This document shows, piece by piece, positions 11,785-24,217 of a stretch of 64,000 nucleotides of DNA. The position numbers were made by a program, and so were the translations under genes. The notes beneath the pieces are model-generated. The model saw only the letters and a list, made by a program, of their open reading frames with translations. It was not told the origin of the DNA and searched no databases. Source of the stretch: Chlamydomonas sphaeroides (Eukaryota; Chlorophyta; Chlorophyceae; Chlamydomonadales; Chlamydomonadaceae); assembly GCA_001662425.1 (NCBI GenBank), contig BDDC01000076.1, positions 14,172 through 78,171 of the forward strand. The letters are read 5' to 3'. Each line of letters begins with the position of its first letter. Positions within the stretch are counted from its first letter, which is position 1.

Positions 11785-12039
11785 CCAAACCAAACCAAAC
11801 CACCCTCCTGGACCGTGTGTTCAAGGGCCCTGCGCAGCGTGTGGCCGCGCACACCCTTGCATCCGCCCTCGCATCCGCCCCGCTCCCGTCCGGTACACCC
11901 ACCAAGGGTCCCAGCCCGCCACCTGGCGGCTTGCCCCATGCCGAGCCCGGTCAGAGGCCGGCCGGGCCCCCCACGCTCCTCTCTTGCTTATCTCTACCGA
12001 TGCGACCGGAGCGGTCCCCGGGCCCCGGGCCCGGCCTAA

Positions 12040-12102
12040 CAATCCAGTACACCGGGTCACAGTCCAGTAAATCGGGTCACAGTCAAGTAAATCGGGTAAA
12101 CA
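12040..12102. repeat. about 20 bp tandem repeat, three copies, in a 3' UTR
   Basis: Three imperfect copies of a CAGTAAATCGGGTCA-type unit (CAGTACACCGGGTCA, CAGTAAATCGGGTCA, AAGTAAATCGGGTAA), just beyond the stop codon at 12137 of the minus-strand gene. Confidence 0.75.
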
Positions 12103-12136
12103 GGATCGACCAATCCACCAGGCGTCCCGGCACCAA

Positions 12137-15010
12137 TTAGGCGGCCGCGCCGCCCTGCGACACAGTGGCGTTCGCCGGCGACGACACCACGCCCGGCACG
12201 GGGGCGGGCGTCGTGGGCATCGAGGCGCCCGCGGGCAGCAGCCCCTCCGCATAGCTCAGCCGAATGGACGCGAGCCGCATCTTGGCGTTCAGCGTAGGCG
12301 CCCGGCTCTGTGGCAGGCCGTCCAGGGAGACCGTCAGGTCCTCTGCGCTACCGCCGCCCCCCATCAGGGCTGCCGCGCACGACCGCCGCTGCAGCGCGCC
12401 GCCGCTGCTGCTGACCGGTCCGCTCGCGCTGGTGCCATCCGCATTGCTGGGCCGCTTGCGCATCACGAACGGGCCCTGCGATGGGGTCGTGCGCTCCGAG
12501 CCACCGGCGCAGCCGTCCAGGATGTTCGAGGCTGCGGTGCCGCCAAAGCGCCGGTCGAACTCGGCTTCCACGGCCGCCAGGGCGCTGTCCTCGCCAAGCT
12601 CCAGCGAGCTCTGAAAGTCCTGTAGCAGCAGCCATGGCAACCAGCGGCGGGGCCGTGCGGGGTGCGTCAGTGGTGTTTCCGCCTGCTCACGTCCTCCCAA
12701 CAAGCCCAACGGCCGCGTCGCGGCACGGGACCACAGCATGGCCGTCTGGCATCCGGCGGCAGCAGCTCCCCATCTTGCAACTAGCCAGGCCCAAGCCGTA
12801 CCTGTAGGATGCCAAAGCCGCTGGGCTTGGCCGTGGCGGAGCTCAGCCGCGGCGCGACCCGCGCCATGCCTGCGGCCGAGGCCGAGATCGCGGATGGGGC
12901 CACATGCCCCGACGCCGCGCCGCTGCCGCCGCCCGCCAGGCCCGCAAGTGCGGCGGCGCGCTTGGCGGCCGAGGCGCAGATGGCCGCGCCGCCGGGCCCA
13001 CAGACGGGCGCACCGCTGGGCAGCGTACCACCGAACGATGGGCCGCTGGCCCCCACGTGGGCGCTGCCCAGCACGCCGTTGCCGCCGGACGACAGCCGGT
13101 GGCTTTTCGACACGGGCCCGCAGCCGCCCGTTGCCGTCATGCTGTTGTCGCGGGTGTGCGTAAAGGACGCGCCCGCGGTGCCGTGGCCGGCGGTGGCCGA
13201 GATGCGTCGCTCCAGCCCGCTGGCCTTGACGGTGCCGGCGCCGGGGCCGGCCATGATATCCGGGAGCCGGAACGAGCCCAGCACCTGTGAGCAGGGATGA
13301 GGGGTGAGGGGTGAGGGGTTGGAGCGCGGTCGCTGCAGGGCAGGGTTGGGGTTGCAGACCAGGTGTACGGAGTGGACAGGAACAGCGTTGTCCCCTCCAA
13401 CCTGGGTCGACGGCCCGGCCCACCTTGCTGAGCTTGGAGGGCGAGGTGTTGCCCGAGGAAGAAGCGCGGCCGCGCGGCGTGGGCGGACGATCGCGCACCG
13501 ACAGGAGAGGCGCCGGTGCCATGGGCGGCAGGTGGTGATTGAGGTCGGACGTGCCGGGCCGGGAAGCCGCATGGCCGGGCGAGCGGTGGCCCGTGCCGGG
13601 GCGTGAGGCCGCAGGCGAGCGGTGGGCTGTGCCGGGACGGGAGTGGGACGGAGAGGTGAAGCCGTTGGCGCTTTGCCGCGGGTGCGACGGAGGGTGCGGG
13701 GAGTGGTTGCGCAGCATGGCGGCGCCGTTGCTCGACTGCCGATGCGGCGAGCCGGAGCGCACGCCGCGCATGCGGTTGGGGCTGTCATTCGCGGGGTCGT
13801 GGTAGCTCTGCCGCGGCGTGCGCAGGGCGCTGCTGATGCCGGTGCGGACATCGCTGGGAGAGGCGCCGCCGTGGGCATCGAACGACAGGAGGCCGACAGC
13901 GCCGCTGGGCCGGCGCTGCGGAGGTACAGGCATCAGCGGCGTGGGGGTGGAGTACCGCCCGATGCTCTGCAGGTCACGGGAGGCCATCTTGCGCGGCGGG
14001 CTGCTGCCGGCGGCGACAGCCGCTGCAGCCTCTGCAGCCTGGCCGGCCAGCGAGGCCCGGCGCATGAGGCGCACGGTGGCTGGCGTGGAGAAGCTGCGGC
14101 AGGCGAGGTGGGGCACGGGGCGGCCGTCACTACATGCGGCACGCGACCCTCCGGCACGTTGCGAGGAGTGATCCAGGCAGTGCTGCGAAAGGCGTGCTGT
14201 GACGCTGAGTCACACCTGTCGTTCCGCAGGTCGCCAAACTGGGCTGCCGGTAGTACACCCCCCGCTCGCAGCATGGCCGCGCTGCTCAGGCGAGCCAGGG
14301 CGCGGGTCTGGCTGCGGCCGCGGCTGGCTTCCGAGAAGCTCACATCTGCGCAAGTTGCAGGCAAAGGAATCATGTGGGTCATGTGGGCCATGTGGGTCCG
14401 CGGCAGGGTGTCGGGCGGGGTGCCGGCCGCAAGCAGCATCTGCGCTCGAGGGCTACATGCCGGCTGCCCGTGCTGCCGACGCACCATCGAGGCTGGCGCG
14501 CTCCTTCTCCGAGTCCCGCTGCTGGAGCCCAACAGCCTGCAGCAGCGAGCCGAAGAAGCCCGTGGTTGCAGACTCGCGGTGTTTGCGCTGGGACGTCCTG
14601 TTGGGAGCGGGGCAGGAAGGGCAAGCGAGCTCAGGCTCACAAGAGCTGTCCAGCCTTAAGCCATGTTTTCCCAACCCCGGTACCACCCGCCGTTCGCTGT
14701 TGCACGCTGCGCCCGGCCCAGAGCTCCCGCTTCATGGCAGCCTGTGCACTGTCAGTCACTGGCTCTTGTGTGCGCTTGCCACAGATTTTCACGACCCGGC
14801 ATCGCCTGACGCCACCCGGCCCCCAACCGGCCGACACGACGCGTACCTGGCATCTGTGCGCTCTGACGTGGAATTTAGGCGCAGGAGCCGGTTGCCGGCA
14901 GCCGAGAAGGACGCTCTGAGGAAGGACGCGGCCTGCCGCAAGGAGGGGCCGCGGCCGACTGCACCCAGCATTGGTGCGTGGCCGTGCTTGTCGATCTGCT
15001 CCGCAGACAT
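12137..15010 (-). CDS. Ser/Pro-rich protein of unknown function
   Basis: Exons: 15010-14847, 14597-14485, 14345-14216, 14093-13424, 13284-12802, 12619-12137; 680 aa. It begins MSAEQIDKHGHAPMLGA. The N-terminal 150 residues are of ordinary composition (a Phe/Leu-rich helix near TTGFFGSLLQAVGLQQ, then VSFSEASRGRSQTRALARLS). Residues about 150-375 are a disordered Ser/Pro/His/Arg-rich region with repeated SRPGT(G/A/S)HRSP-type motifs. The rest is Gly/Ala-rich, with a short acidic helix (LGEDSALAAVEAEFDRRFGG). I recognise no domain, signal peptide or membrane span. The SRPGT-type repeats and basic Ser/Pro composition recall cytoskeleton- or cilium-associated algal proteins, but that is only an impression. 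Every intron has GTGYG/GTACG/GTGGG donors and CAG acceptors, and frame holds throughout. Confidence 0.65.
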
Positions 15011-16382
15011 GGCTTTCTCATCCTGCCGGGGCCGGAAGGCGAGGGGAAGGGGAAGCGCGGGCGGTCAGAGGGTTTGGGGACGAAGCTTGACCAGGTAACT
15101 AAGGTTGGGCACCCCCACAGCGACAACCGCGACGGGAACTTTGTCGCTTTGGACCTCACGGTCGCAGGCGCAAAGGGCGCGTCAGCTGCACACATGTGCA
15201 TGCCCACACATGCAGTAAATGCACATGACCCCGCTCGTGAGGTACGCTTATGTGGCTCACAGTGGTATCTAAGGGGCTTAGGTCCTGGACGGATTCCGCT
15301 GTTGGTGCCGGTTGCCGCTCCATGTTTTCCATATGACGGCCAGGTCCAGGCTTCCGGAACGGTGCGTCGGCCCAGGTGGCCTTTTGTGAAGAAGCTGGGC
15401 CTTCCTCGGAGCGCTCGGCTCCTTTTGAGCTGGGGTGCACACGGCCCTGTCCCCCGCCCCGACTGTGAGCCGGGGGACTCAGGGTAGCGACTTGTAGCTC
15501 TGATAAGAAGTGGCAGTGGAGGCGAAGGAAGCGAGCGGGGTCCGCTCTCCGCTGTCTTGTTCAGGTAGCCAAAGGGTCACAACTCATAAAGGATGCTGAC
15601 ATATGTTGTTTAATATAAATAGAGAACGCGTTCGGAAGCAGAGTCGCGACTGCGAAAAGGTTGCGTGTTGCAGCTCGTTCAGTTTAACACGTCTGCGGAT
15701 GGCGACTGCAAGACAGGGATGTAAAGAGGGCATCTGTGCGTTTAAGGAAGGTGGCGAGCCATTCAGCGCCACCCCACCCGTACCCACGCTCAGGCAGGGG
15801 GGGGCGTGCCGATTTGGGTTGTTGCGTTGCAGTCTAGGTGCATACATGTGATATCAGGAAAGAACCCTGACTCTGACCCCAAGAATCACTACGCAAGGCT
15901 GTTGATTATCTACACAGGCCAGCCCCCCCGGCCCCATGTTACAGCAGCTGCAAGGATATTGACAACACCATGTAACGCACTTGCCAACGCCCCTTACTGT
16001 GCGCCCCGTCCTCTTTGCCTGTGCCCACCCAACCCTGTCCACTCTACAGCAGGTCTTCCCAAGCACCATGTCATCTTGCCCACAATGCCACGACGCACGG
16101 CTACCTCGACCATCGGGGGTTGCTTCCGTTTAAGGCCTTGGTACGCAGGCGCCCATCCTCTCAGCGAGCGACCCCTGGTCCCATCACCCTATATGGCCGG
16201 GGCATGCAAAGAAATGGCTGGCCCCTCGGACCCCGGCATCACCCAAAAACAGACGAAAATTAAGAACCTGTACCTGCAATGCTGCGAACCCGAAAGCATG
16301 CGTGCGGCCAGCCTGTCCTGACCTAGCTAGCTGCTCCATGTGTCAGTCCGCCACAGGCCGCCGTGCCGCTCACAACAGCGCC
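15011..16382. other. intergenic, 1.37 kb
   Basis: It is the presumed promoter of the Ser/Pro-rich gene and the 3' flank of the VOC gene. A TGTAA on the minus strand at 15943-15939 is a candidate poly(A) signal for the VOC transcript, 440 bp past its stop. The part around 15480-15900 is relatively AT-rich. No exon is supported. Confidence 0.45.
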
Positions 16383-18414
16383 TCACTCGGCCTTCTCCCG
16401 GCCCGTCAGGCGGCTGAGGAGTGCCACCAGTGCTCCCCAAGCGAACTCGAGCCACTGCGAGCACAAGGGATGCAGACCGACAAGGTGGCCCCATCCGGAA
16501 TGGGAAAAGGGGCGACGTTCCCACCCAGGCCTTGGTTTGGGCTCCCGTGGCAAAACGCGACAACAGCACGGCGCTGGCCTCCATGCCAGGCTGTCAACCG
16601 GGCCCGGACGCCCCTGTGCAACCCGCGGTGTTACCGCAGCACCCATGCCGCTCACGTCGAGGCCAACTTGGGCAGGTCACAGGCTCATGACTTCACTATA
16701 CCTCACTGCAACCCGTCCGCACCCACGTTGCCCGCACCCACCTCCTTGAGCGTCTCCGGCATGTGCACGACCGCCTCAACGTTGTATCCGTTGGGGTCCA
16801 GCACGAAGGCCCCGTAGTACAACTTATGGTACTGCGGCACGGCGGCCGCACCAGGCGCGGCGTGTATTCTTCACTGGTCGGCATGCTGGGGCAGCCGGGT
16901 GCACCCCACACCGTCCATGGGACACCGAGCCGTGTTGCCCACAGCGCCAAGCGCCGCCGGCGCGCTGATCGTCGCCGCTGCGCGGTGTGCACCCCACCCC
17001 ACTCCTCTGCATCGACATGCCTGCCCTCTAATGCAGCAACCCGCCGAGGCCGGCCTCGTAAAAGCACACAGTGAAAGCCCGGCCCTGTCCGGCCATCCCA
17101 CAGTGGAAGCCCGGTCCCGACAAGCCATGCAGGGCGCCGTCGTCCCCACCTGCGGCCGGAAGCCCGGCGCGCCGTTGTCCTTGGCGCCCGCCGCCAGGGC
17201 GGCCTCATGGAACTCGCGGACCTGCACTCGGCAGCGGCAGTCGGGGGGCACCATACGCCCCGGCAGTTGGCGCCACCTTAGGTCCCCGCCAGGGGAGGCC
17301 TTGCACCGCACCGCGCTGCGGGCAGACTGCACAACGACACGGACGGCTCGGTACTCCAGGTCACGGCAGGTGGCCGAGCCAGGCCGGGACCGCGTAAACA
17401 GGTCACGGCCACCCTGGCGGCCACCTGCGCCGCCTGCCCCAGGCCTTCCGCATTCCGCAACCCAGACACGGCAGCGCCTGCAGCGCCACGGCGTGCGGGC
17501 CCACCTTGGCGCGGCTGCCCGCTGCAAAGGCGATGTGTGCAGCGCCCTTGGATGGGGCGGGCCCTGCGGCAAGCCACAGCGCGGGCCACGGGGACCAGGC
17601 GGCGGGTGGCAGGTGGTCTGCGTCTCAGCGTGTGAATTGGCTGCTCGGGCTGCGCAGATATGGTACGCGGGCCAGCGGCTGCGAGGCGCCCGCGGCTACT
17701 CGCCTTCCGCGATCCAGAAGACCGGGAACGCGCTGCCGAAGCCGCAGGCCTTAGCCTCGGGAACCTGCGGCCATGCGCACGGTGGGGTGCCGCGGGGCCC
17801 ACCTCGCACGCTTGAGCCCGGCAGGATGGGTGCCAACCGGGCTTGCATGCACGGCAGGGGACGGATAGCACGGGCCATGGCAACATGGCCCAGGGGGCAA
17901 GGGGCTGACCGCCGCTTCCTTGGGCACGATATCGGAAGCGGCCCAGGAGCACGGCTCGTTCGCAACGGCGCAGGTCGGGAGCTCCACACCACCACGGCAA
18001 GCCAGTTGTCTCAGTACCCTTCAATGACTTCCACGCTGGTTCTGAAGTAACAAGCCAGGAGACGCGCAGCGGTAGCAGTTCGTGCGTCCGCCGCGCCATG
18101 GCAGCCACACCTCTTTAAGCAGGCGGACGCCCAGTGGCTTGAATGCGGCCGTGTAGAAGGCTTTGCTGGCCTCGTAACTTGGAGGTAAGGGAAGGGTGGC
18201 ATGGCAACAAGAAAGACCAAGGGCGGGCGTGAGCGCACGGAGGCGCGGTGCGCAAGCAGCCACGTGTCGGGCGGCGCAGTATGGTGAGGCGCAGGTGGCG
18301 TGCTGGACAGACCTGCGGCTTGCGCCCCCCCCCAAGGGGCAGCGCATGGCTGGACGGCAGGAAGGGCGCGCGCGTGACTTACTTGCCAACGTATATCTGC
18401 ACGTGGTCAAACAT
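16383..18414 (-). CDS. glyoxalase/VOC-fold protein
   Basis: Exons: 18414-18383, 18177-18111, 17764-17704, 17563-17505, 17221-17150, 16831-16742, 16454-16383; 150 aa. The joined product starts MFDHVQIYVGNYEASKAFY. It continues with AAFKPLGVRLLKE, KACGFGSAFPVFWIAEG, AAHIAFAAGSRAKVREFHEA, DNGAPGFRPQYHKLYYGAF and VLDPNGYNVEAVVH. This is the classic vicinal-oxygen-chelate order of the bleomycin-resistance/glyoxalase group, with metal-site candidates His4 and His in AHIAF, and Glu in NVEAV. The substrate cannot be told from sequence. The last exon (WLEFAWGALVALLSRLTG) gives a hydrophobic C-terminal helix that could anchor the protein; alternatively, reading through from 16742 gives a stop at 16703. 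Intron 3 needs a GC donor (GAAG|GCGAGT at 17703-17702). It is divergent from the ABC1 kinase gene. Confidence 0.85.
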
Positions 18415-19163
18415 TCTGTGTAGGGCTCACCCCTGCCGTCGACAAGGGCCGGGCCACAGGGGTTGAGGGCACTTCGCAACAGGGGGAAGGGGGACCAGCA
18501 TGCGTGGGCCTTGGACAGCACACCCATACACGCAGCTTACACGTCGTGTTTGCGTGAGCTACCACGCAAAACAGCACGTCTGCAGGGGCGCAGACTGCGT
18601 TTTGCAATATCTTCCGTTGCAATGCTGCGTTGACAATTGATGGGAGTTGCCGCTACGTTGCAATATTGTGTGCGACCTGGTGTTGCTCTAAAAGCGTGAG
18701 CGCTGAGGCTTGGCCGAATGGACGGTTGGATCCCAGCCAGTCGCGTTCGAGGGTTCGACGCTTCTGCTGACGCACAAGCGCACAAGAGCAATCACTACCC
18801 AACTTCGTCATAAGCTGCCTCCGTCCAGGCCTGGGTGACACACGAAGCTAAACAGACGCGAGGCTTTTTCGGAAGATGCATGTTTCATCGTTCGCGGGAC
18901 AGCCTCGTAGCTTGGCCAACGAGGTAGGTATCGTCAAAGCGCGGCTCCACAGCAATTCCTGGTGCGCATGGCCCATCGGCAGCTATAGGGTTGCAAAGCA
19001 GAGGGGCACAAGTCCACAACACCTTTCTTCAAACGAATTTCCCATCGTCCGTTCTGTAAAGCAGGTTTCATGAAGTGCAAGTTAACCTGCAAGCTTTGCT
19101 TGCAAAGACAGCAGTGCGCCCGCAATGCGTGAAGGTGCTGCATCAGGTTGAATTAGCGAAGCT
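18415..19163. promoter_or_regulatory. divergent intergenic region between the VOC and ABC1K genes
   Basis: 749 bp between two head-to-head starts, so it should carry both promoters. It is less GC-rich than the flanking genes and contains short dyads such as GTTGCAATAT near 18656. No specific element can be named. Confidence 0.45.
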
Positions 19164-22100
19164 ATGGGTGGCGAACATGAGGCTCGTGCAAGTCCCGCTG
19201 GCGCGGCTGCCATTCGTGGGCTGCCGACCGAGCGCCTGGAGCTGCAACCGCACCGCCGTGCGACGTGGTAAGAAGGGGCTGGCGCTCCTGCACTGCAGTA
19301 TCTTCGGTCACACGCCTCTGTCCCCTGCAGGCTCGCGACGACGACTGGGGTCAGTGGGCTCAGCGACGGGCCCTGTTCGGCGTGGCAGCTGGAGCTGCCT
19401 CTGGACTTGGCGGTGTCAGCGCATTCCAGCGGTCTACCTGACCTGCGCGTGCGGCTGCTGACGCTGCGCTGGGGAGCCGCAGGCGCGTGGCGGATGGGCG
19501 CTGGGGGGTTGCTAGACGCCTGTCGCACCTGGCGTAAGGGTCCCATAGAGCTGGGCCAGACAGCGCAGCTCTCTTAGACGGGCGCGTAAACGTGGCATAC
19601 AGCCGACGTGTTGGCCCTCACCAAGGCTTGCAGCCCCCGCCGACCATCTTCCGTCCCCAACGAACGCCCCTGGCCGCGCAGTCTGCGACACCCAGCCCCA
19701 CCGCGCCCGCCGAGGCGGCCCTCTCCCCGCAGCCCTCCCCATCCGCCATGCCGACTACGCCACCTGCCAGCGCCACAGCGGCGCAGGCCCTCGACCACCG
19801 CAGCCACGGCCCCTCACCCTGCAGTACGCCCACACAGCAGGCGCGCTGGCGCTCGTCTCCATCATAGCCCCCGAGGCCGCGGCCGCAGTAGGGCCCGCAC
19901 TGGCGCTGCCCGGCCTCGTGGCAGCCGCTGCCGCCACCGTGGCCGCTCGCTGGCCAGGCCCCGAGCCACAGGCGCCGCCACAGCGTCCTGCCACAGCACC
20001 CTGCCACCTGTCGCTCTCTGATGAGCAGCAACAGCAGCAGCAGCCGTGCGACCCACACGAGCTCATAGCAGCGTGCGAAGCCACGGGGGAAGGGGCGGAC
20101 GCAGCGCCCCCAGCGCGGCGCCGTGGCCCCGTAGCGCGCCTCTGCCCTGCCCTGCGGCGGCTCGCCGGCGGTGCGCGCCGGCGGCTAGGCGGCGCGGCGC
20201 TGGGCGCGGCCCGTGCCGTAGCGCCCTCTGCCGAGGTGCTGCACCGGCTGTTGGTGCCCAGCGCGCTGCTGCAGGTGGCCGGCGGCGCGTGGCACTGCCT
20301 GCACGCCTCCAGCGCGGCGCTGGCGGCTGCCACCGCCGACCTGGTCACGGTTGGGCTGGCCTACTCCCGGCTGGCGAGGCAGGTGCACACGGGCAGGCTG
20401 CCGCCAGGTGCGTGTGGGCAGGGAGGGCCCCGGGCTGCGTCCGGCCTGCCTGCCGCCAGCGGGACGAAAGGGGCTCATCACGCGTCCGCGTCTCTAGACA
20501 ATGGCCCGCAGCCGCGTCCCTTCCCGGCGACCTAGCTGTTGCTGACCCACGGGCCCTTGCCTCCGCATGCGCCAGGCCGGCCCACGGAGCTGGCGTGGCA
20601 GCGCAGCCACAAGGCCGCAGCCCAGCGGCTGGCGCGGCACATGGGCGACCTGCCGCCCAGGCCCCCGCTGGCGCCGCTGCTGGAGGCGCTGGAGCGCTGC
20701 AGTATCGCCGCGGGCCTGGCGGTGGGTGGCGTGCCGCTGCGCGGCGCCCTGGGCCCTTGGGGCCTCCCGGCTGCCGCCGGCGGCTCGTCGGGCTGGGACA
20801 GCGGCACCGCTGCGGCCCTGCTGCTCAGCCTATCCTACGTGCATGCTCGCCAGGAGCCGCGCAGGGTGCGCGCGCCGGCGCCACACACGGCTACAGCCCA
20901 AGCTGACGCGCCGGTGGCGGCGGCTGCATCCTGCGGCTCGCAGCACGTGAGCGAGCCGGCCCCTGTGTCGGCGCCGGTAGCAGCAATGACGCCAACATCC
21001 GCGCTCCCAGCACATGTGGACGTACCGACAGGCGGCTGCGTGCCTCCGCCGCCGGCTGACGACACCTGCCAGCCGCTGCCGCTGCGCTCGGCGTCTGCTA
21101 GGCGTGGCCTCCCCAAGGCCGGCAGCGCCTCCAGCCTGACCGCCATGGCCGCGGCAGCTTCAGCTTCCCCCAGCACCTCCCCGCCAGGCTCCGCGGCCGG
21201 TCACGGCCGAGACATCGACATGGCCGCAGACCGCACCAGCGCTCCTGGCCCAGCCGCAGAGCCTTCAGCGCACGCGGCATCCGGCGGCCTCAGCTCCGGT
21301 GCAGGGCCCACGGGGCATGCCCCTGGCCCCACGCCCCCACAACAGGCTGCATCGGCGCCCCTGCCCCTGCCTGTGGTGGTGCCTCCCGGGTGGGGCACCT
21401 CACAGCTGTCTCCGGCGCAGGCCTCGGCGCTGCTGGCGGAGGAGCAGGCGGCGGCCGAGGCCGCGGGGCTGCCCCTGTACGGCCGCCAGGACCATTGCGC
21501 GGCGACAGCGGGCCGGCCGCTGCCCGTGTCGGAGCGACTGGCGCTCGCGGGCCGGGCGCTGTACCTCGTGGCCATCTTCCTGCCCTTCCTCACCCTCGGC
21601 ATCATCCTGCTGCTGCTGTCAGCGGCGGCCGAGCGGCGGGCGGCACGGCGATCGGGTGCAGGTGCTGCCAGCGTGGCGGTCGCAGCGCCGGCAGCGGGGA
21701 CGCAGGGCGCCGGTCGCGGGCATCGGTCGGCGCTGGCGCTGCGTTGCCGGCGTGCGGCCTGGTCGCTGCTGCTGGGCGGGTGTCGCCGCAGCGGTGCGGC
21801 GTTCATCAAGTGGGCGCAGTGGGCAGCCACGCGCGTGGACCTGTTTCCGGATGACTTTTGTGAGGCGCTGTCGGAGCTGCACGAGGCGGCGCCCACGCAC
21901 AGCTTTGAGTTCAGCCGGCGGCAGGTGCGGCGGACTGGGCTGGGGAGGCAAGGCGCCGCTGAAGAGGGCCACAACACGCAAGCTTGCACCGTCCGACTCC
22001 GCTCCCCGACGCTTCATGCCCTGAACCCGTGCAGGTGGAGGCGGCGTTCCAGCTGCCCCTGCACGCCATGTTTGAGTCCTTCGAGCGCCGCCCGGTCGCG

Positions 22101-24217
22101 TCGGGCAGCATTGCGCAGGTTGGGGTGCAGCGCGACCGGTGTGCGTGGCGGCGCAGCACGTGCCTCCGTGCCGCACCGCGCCGAGCCCCCGCAAATTGCT
22201 AGCGCCCCCGCACGGCCCTCACCTGACTTCACTTCTTGCCACCGCGCCGCCAGGTCCACCGAGCGGTGCTGCGCTGCCCCGGCGGCCCCGGGCTGGAGGT
22301 GGCGGTCAAGGTTGTGCACCCCCGGGTGGAGGAGCGCATTCGCCAGGTGGGCGCTGGCCGGGACGGGATGGCTGCACGGGAGGGTGAGCCCGTCAGCCGT
22401 CAGGGCACGGCCCGCAAGACGTGCTGACGGTGCCGACCTGCTATGACCGGCTTTCACGTGCACTGCCTTGCCCTCTTCCCCGTGCCGCCCGGAGTAGGAC
22501 TTTGCGCTGCTGCAGCCCGCCGCCGCGGCGCTGGGCCGGCTGCCGTCGCTGGCCTCCCTCAGCCTGGGCGAGACGGTGGCGCAATTCAGCGCCACCATGA
22601 CGGCGCAGGCGGACCTGCGAGTGGAGGCAGCGCACCTGCGCCGCTTCTACGCCAACTTCGCGCACGTCACGGCGCAGGCGAGCCGCGCACACGCCCTTGG
22701 GCCCCTCGCCTGCTCGTGTCCTGCTTGACGCGTGCGTACTTGCCGTACGCTTCCGATCCGTACGGCCCGGTCCTGTTGCCTGCTCAGGTAACCACGCCGC
22801 GGCCGCTGCCGGGGCTGGTGCGGCCGGGCGTCATGGTGGAGACGTGGGAGCCGGGCCGCAGTGTGGCCGCCTACATCCGGACCCCGGGGCCGCTCAACGG
22901 CCGTGTGGTGCATCTGGGCGTGGACTGCTACCTCAAGATGCTGCTGCAGGACAACTTCGTGCACACGGACCTGCACCCCGGTGTGTGGGCTGGGGGTCTG
23001 TAGGGTTGGGCTGGGGGATATGGATGGGGTCCTGGGTCTGGAATCCTGGGTCTGAGGTCCTGGGTCTGGGGCTCACACTGGACTGGGGCAATGGTGGTCT
23101 TGTGAGGAGGCAGGTGTACACTGGCCTGGCGCATAGCGCGTCGTGGGCGAGTGGGTCGTGCAGAGGCGCCACGGGAGCATGATTGGCCGTTGGGGCGCTT
23201 ACTTGCTGAGCATGGCCATGTGGCCGCTGCTGCCTCCCGCCGCCTGCGCAGGCAACATCATGGTCCGCCTGCTGGGTCCGGACGGCCGCCCGGCGGCCGA
23301 CCAGACTGCGCTGGACCCGGGCGGCGGCGGTGGCGGCCGCCGCAGGTCCCACCGCCAGGCGGCCTGCTCCGCGCAGCTGGTGCTGCTGGACTTCGGCCTG
23401 GCGGAGGAGCTCACGCCGGCGGTGCGGCACCACTTCATCTCCTTCCTGCAGCACATGCTGCGCGGCGACGGCGCGGCCGCCGCGCGCCACCTGCTCCACT
23501 GGACGTCGCGCCCCCAGGCCTGCCCCGACCCCGCCGCGCTCACCGCCGACCTGGTGGCCCTGGCGCAGCAGCAGTGCAACGTGCACAGCCAGCAGGTGGG
23601 CGGTGGCGGGGAGGGCTGCGAGCAGTGGGTGTGCCCCACAGCAGTGGGCGCCGAGCGGCCGCCGTGGAGCGCGGGGGCTGCGCAGCGCAGGGCGGCAGCA
23701 GTGGCCGCCGGCCTGGCGGTCGCACCGCTCGCGCTCGCGCCGCTGGCCAAGGGCAAAACGCTTGCTTGCCCCGCCCTCGCCCATCCGCAGGGTATCGACC
23801 TGGACACCGTCATGAAGGAAGTGCTGTGAGTACGGCAGGCATGCAGGCGGCGCGGCAATACGGTTGCGCTCTAGTAACTGGGGGCAGGTCACGTACGCTC
23901 CACGGGCCTGGCTGGCTGGGAGCCCCGCCCCCGACATGGCCCTCACCCCATGCCGCCCCGCACCCCATGCCGCCATGGACCGCCCGCCTCTCTCCCCCCG
24001 CCCGCGTCCGCTGCCTGCCTGCCCCCCATCCAGGCGCCTGGCGCGTCACCACCGCGTCACCATCGACAGCTGCTACGCCAGCCTGGTCATCAGCGTGTGC
24101 GTCATCGTGGGCTTCGCGGCCTCGCTGGACCCGGCGGTCAACCAGGTTGACCCCGCGGTGTGCGCGCTGCTGGCGCACAGGCTCACGGGCCGCGTCGTGA
24201 GCCGCATGGTCAGCTGA
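19164..24217 (+). CDS. ABC1/UbiB atypical kinase, ADCK2-like
   Basis: Exons: 19164-19267, 19331-19533, 19634-20407, 20576-21924, 22035-22118, 22254-22346, 22498-22677, 22788-22980, 23252-23595, 23791-23825, 24034-24217; 1180 aa. Kinase core motifs in order: FIKWAQWAATRVDLFP (about 769-784, the KxGQ element), ASGSIAQVHRAV (833-843), VAVKVVHPRV (857-866), MTAQADLRVEA (about 903-913, the QTD-like element), HTDLHPGNIMV (988-998, catalytic loop), LLDFGLAEEL (1039-1048, DFG). The layout and the wording of the KWAQ and HTDLHPGN blocks are closest to the ADCK2 branch, which acts on quinone biosynthesis in mitochondria. A membrane span (YLVAIFLPFLTLGIILLLL, about 690-708) precedes the kinase, and SLVISVCVIVGFAAS follows it. 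The N-terminal 350 residues and a 300-residue Ala/Pro/Ser-rich insert (about 440-680) are unusual. No clear transit peptide is seen. Intron 7 is read as GC-AG (CAG|GCGAGC at 22678). Confidence 0.85.
23029..23074. repeat. short tandem repeat in an ABC1K intron
   Basis: Three copies of TCCTGGGTCTG separated by 3-4 bases, inside the long intron between the HTDLHPG exon and the GNIMV exon. Confidence 0.8.

Larger units (their letters stand above)
10691..12136. other. intergenic, 1.45 kb
   Basis: It holds the presumed promoter of the PC4 gene and the 3' UTR of the next minus-strand gene. Near 11780 there is an AACCAAACCAAACCA run and a dispersed hairpin repeat (11734-11784). At 12040-12102 there is a short tandem repeat. 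No exon is supported. Confidence 0.5.

Noticed and set aside
14199..15098. + strand open frame of about 300 codons
   Set aside because: It overlaps the phased exons of the Ser/Pro-rich gene on the other strand, and its translation is compositionally random.
16703..16742. Read-through end of the VOC gene (stop at 16703)
   Set aside because: Possible, but a GTGGGT donor at 16741 and a phased exon 16454-16383 with a plausible hydrophobic C-terminus fit better.
18705..18770. tRNA-like stretch (TGGCCGAATGG box A look-alike and GGGTTCGAC)
   Set aside because: The acceptor and T stems do not pair and no cloverleaf can be drawn; only the box A word fits.
21201..21989. Minus-strand open frame opposite the ABC1 kinase
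   Set aside because: It is antisense shadow coding of the Ala/Pro/Ser-rich insert.
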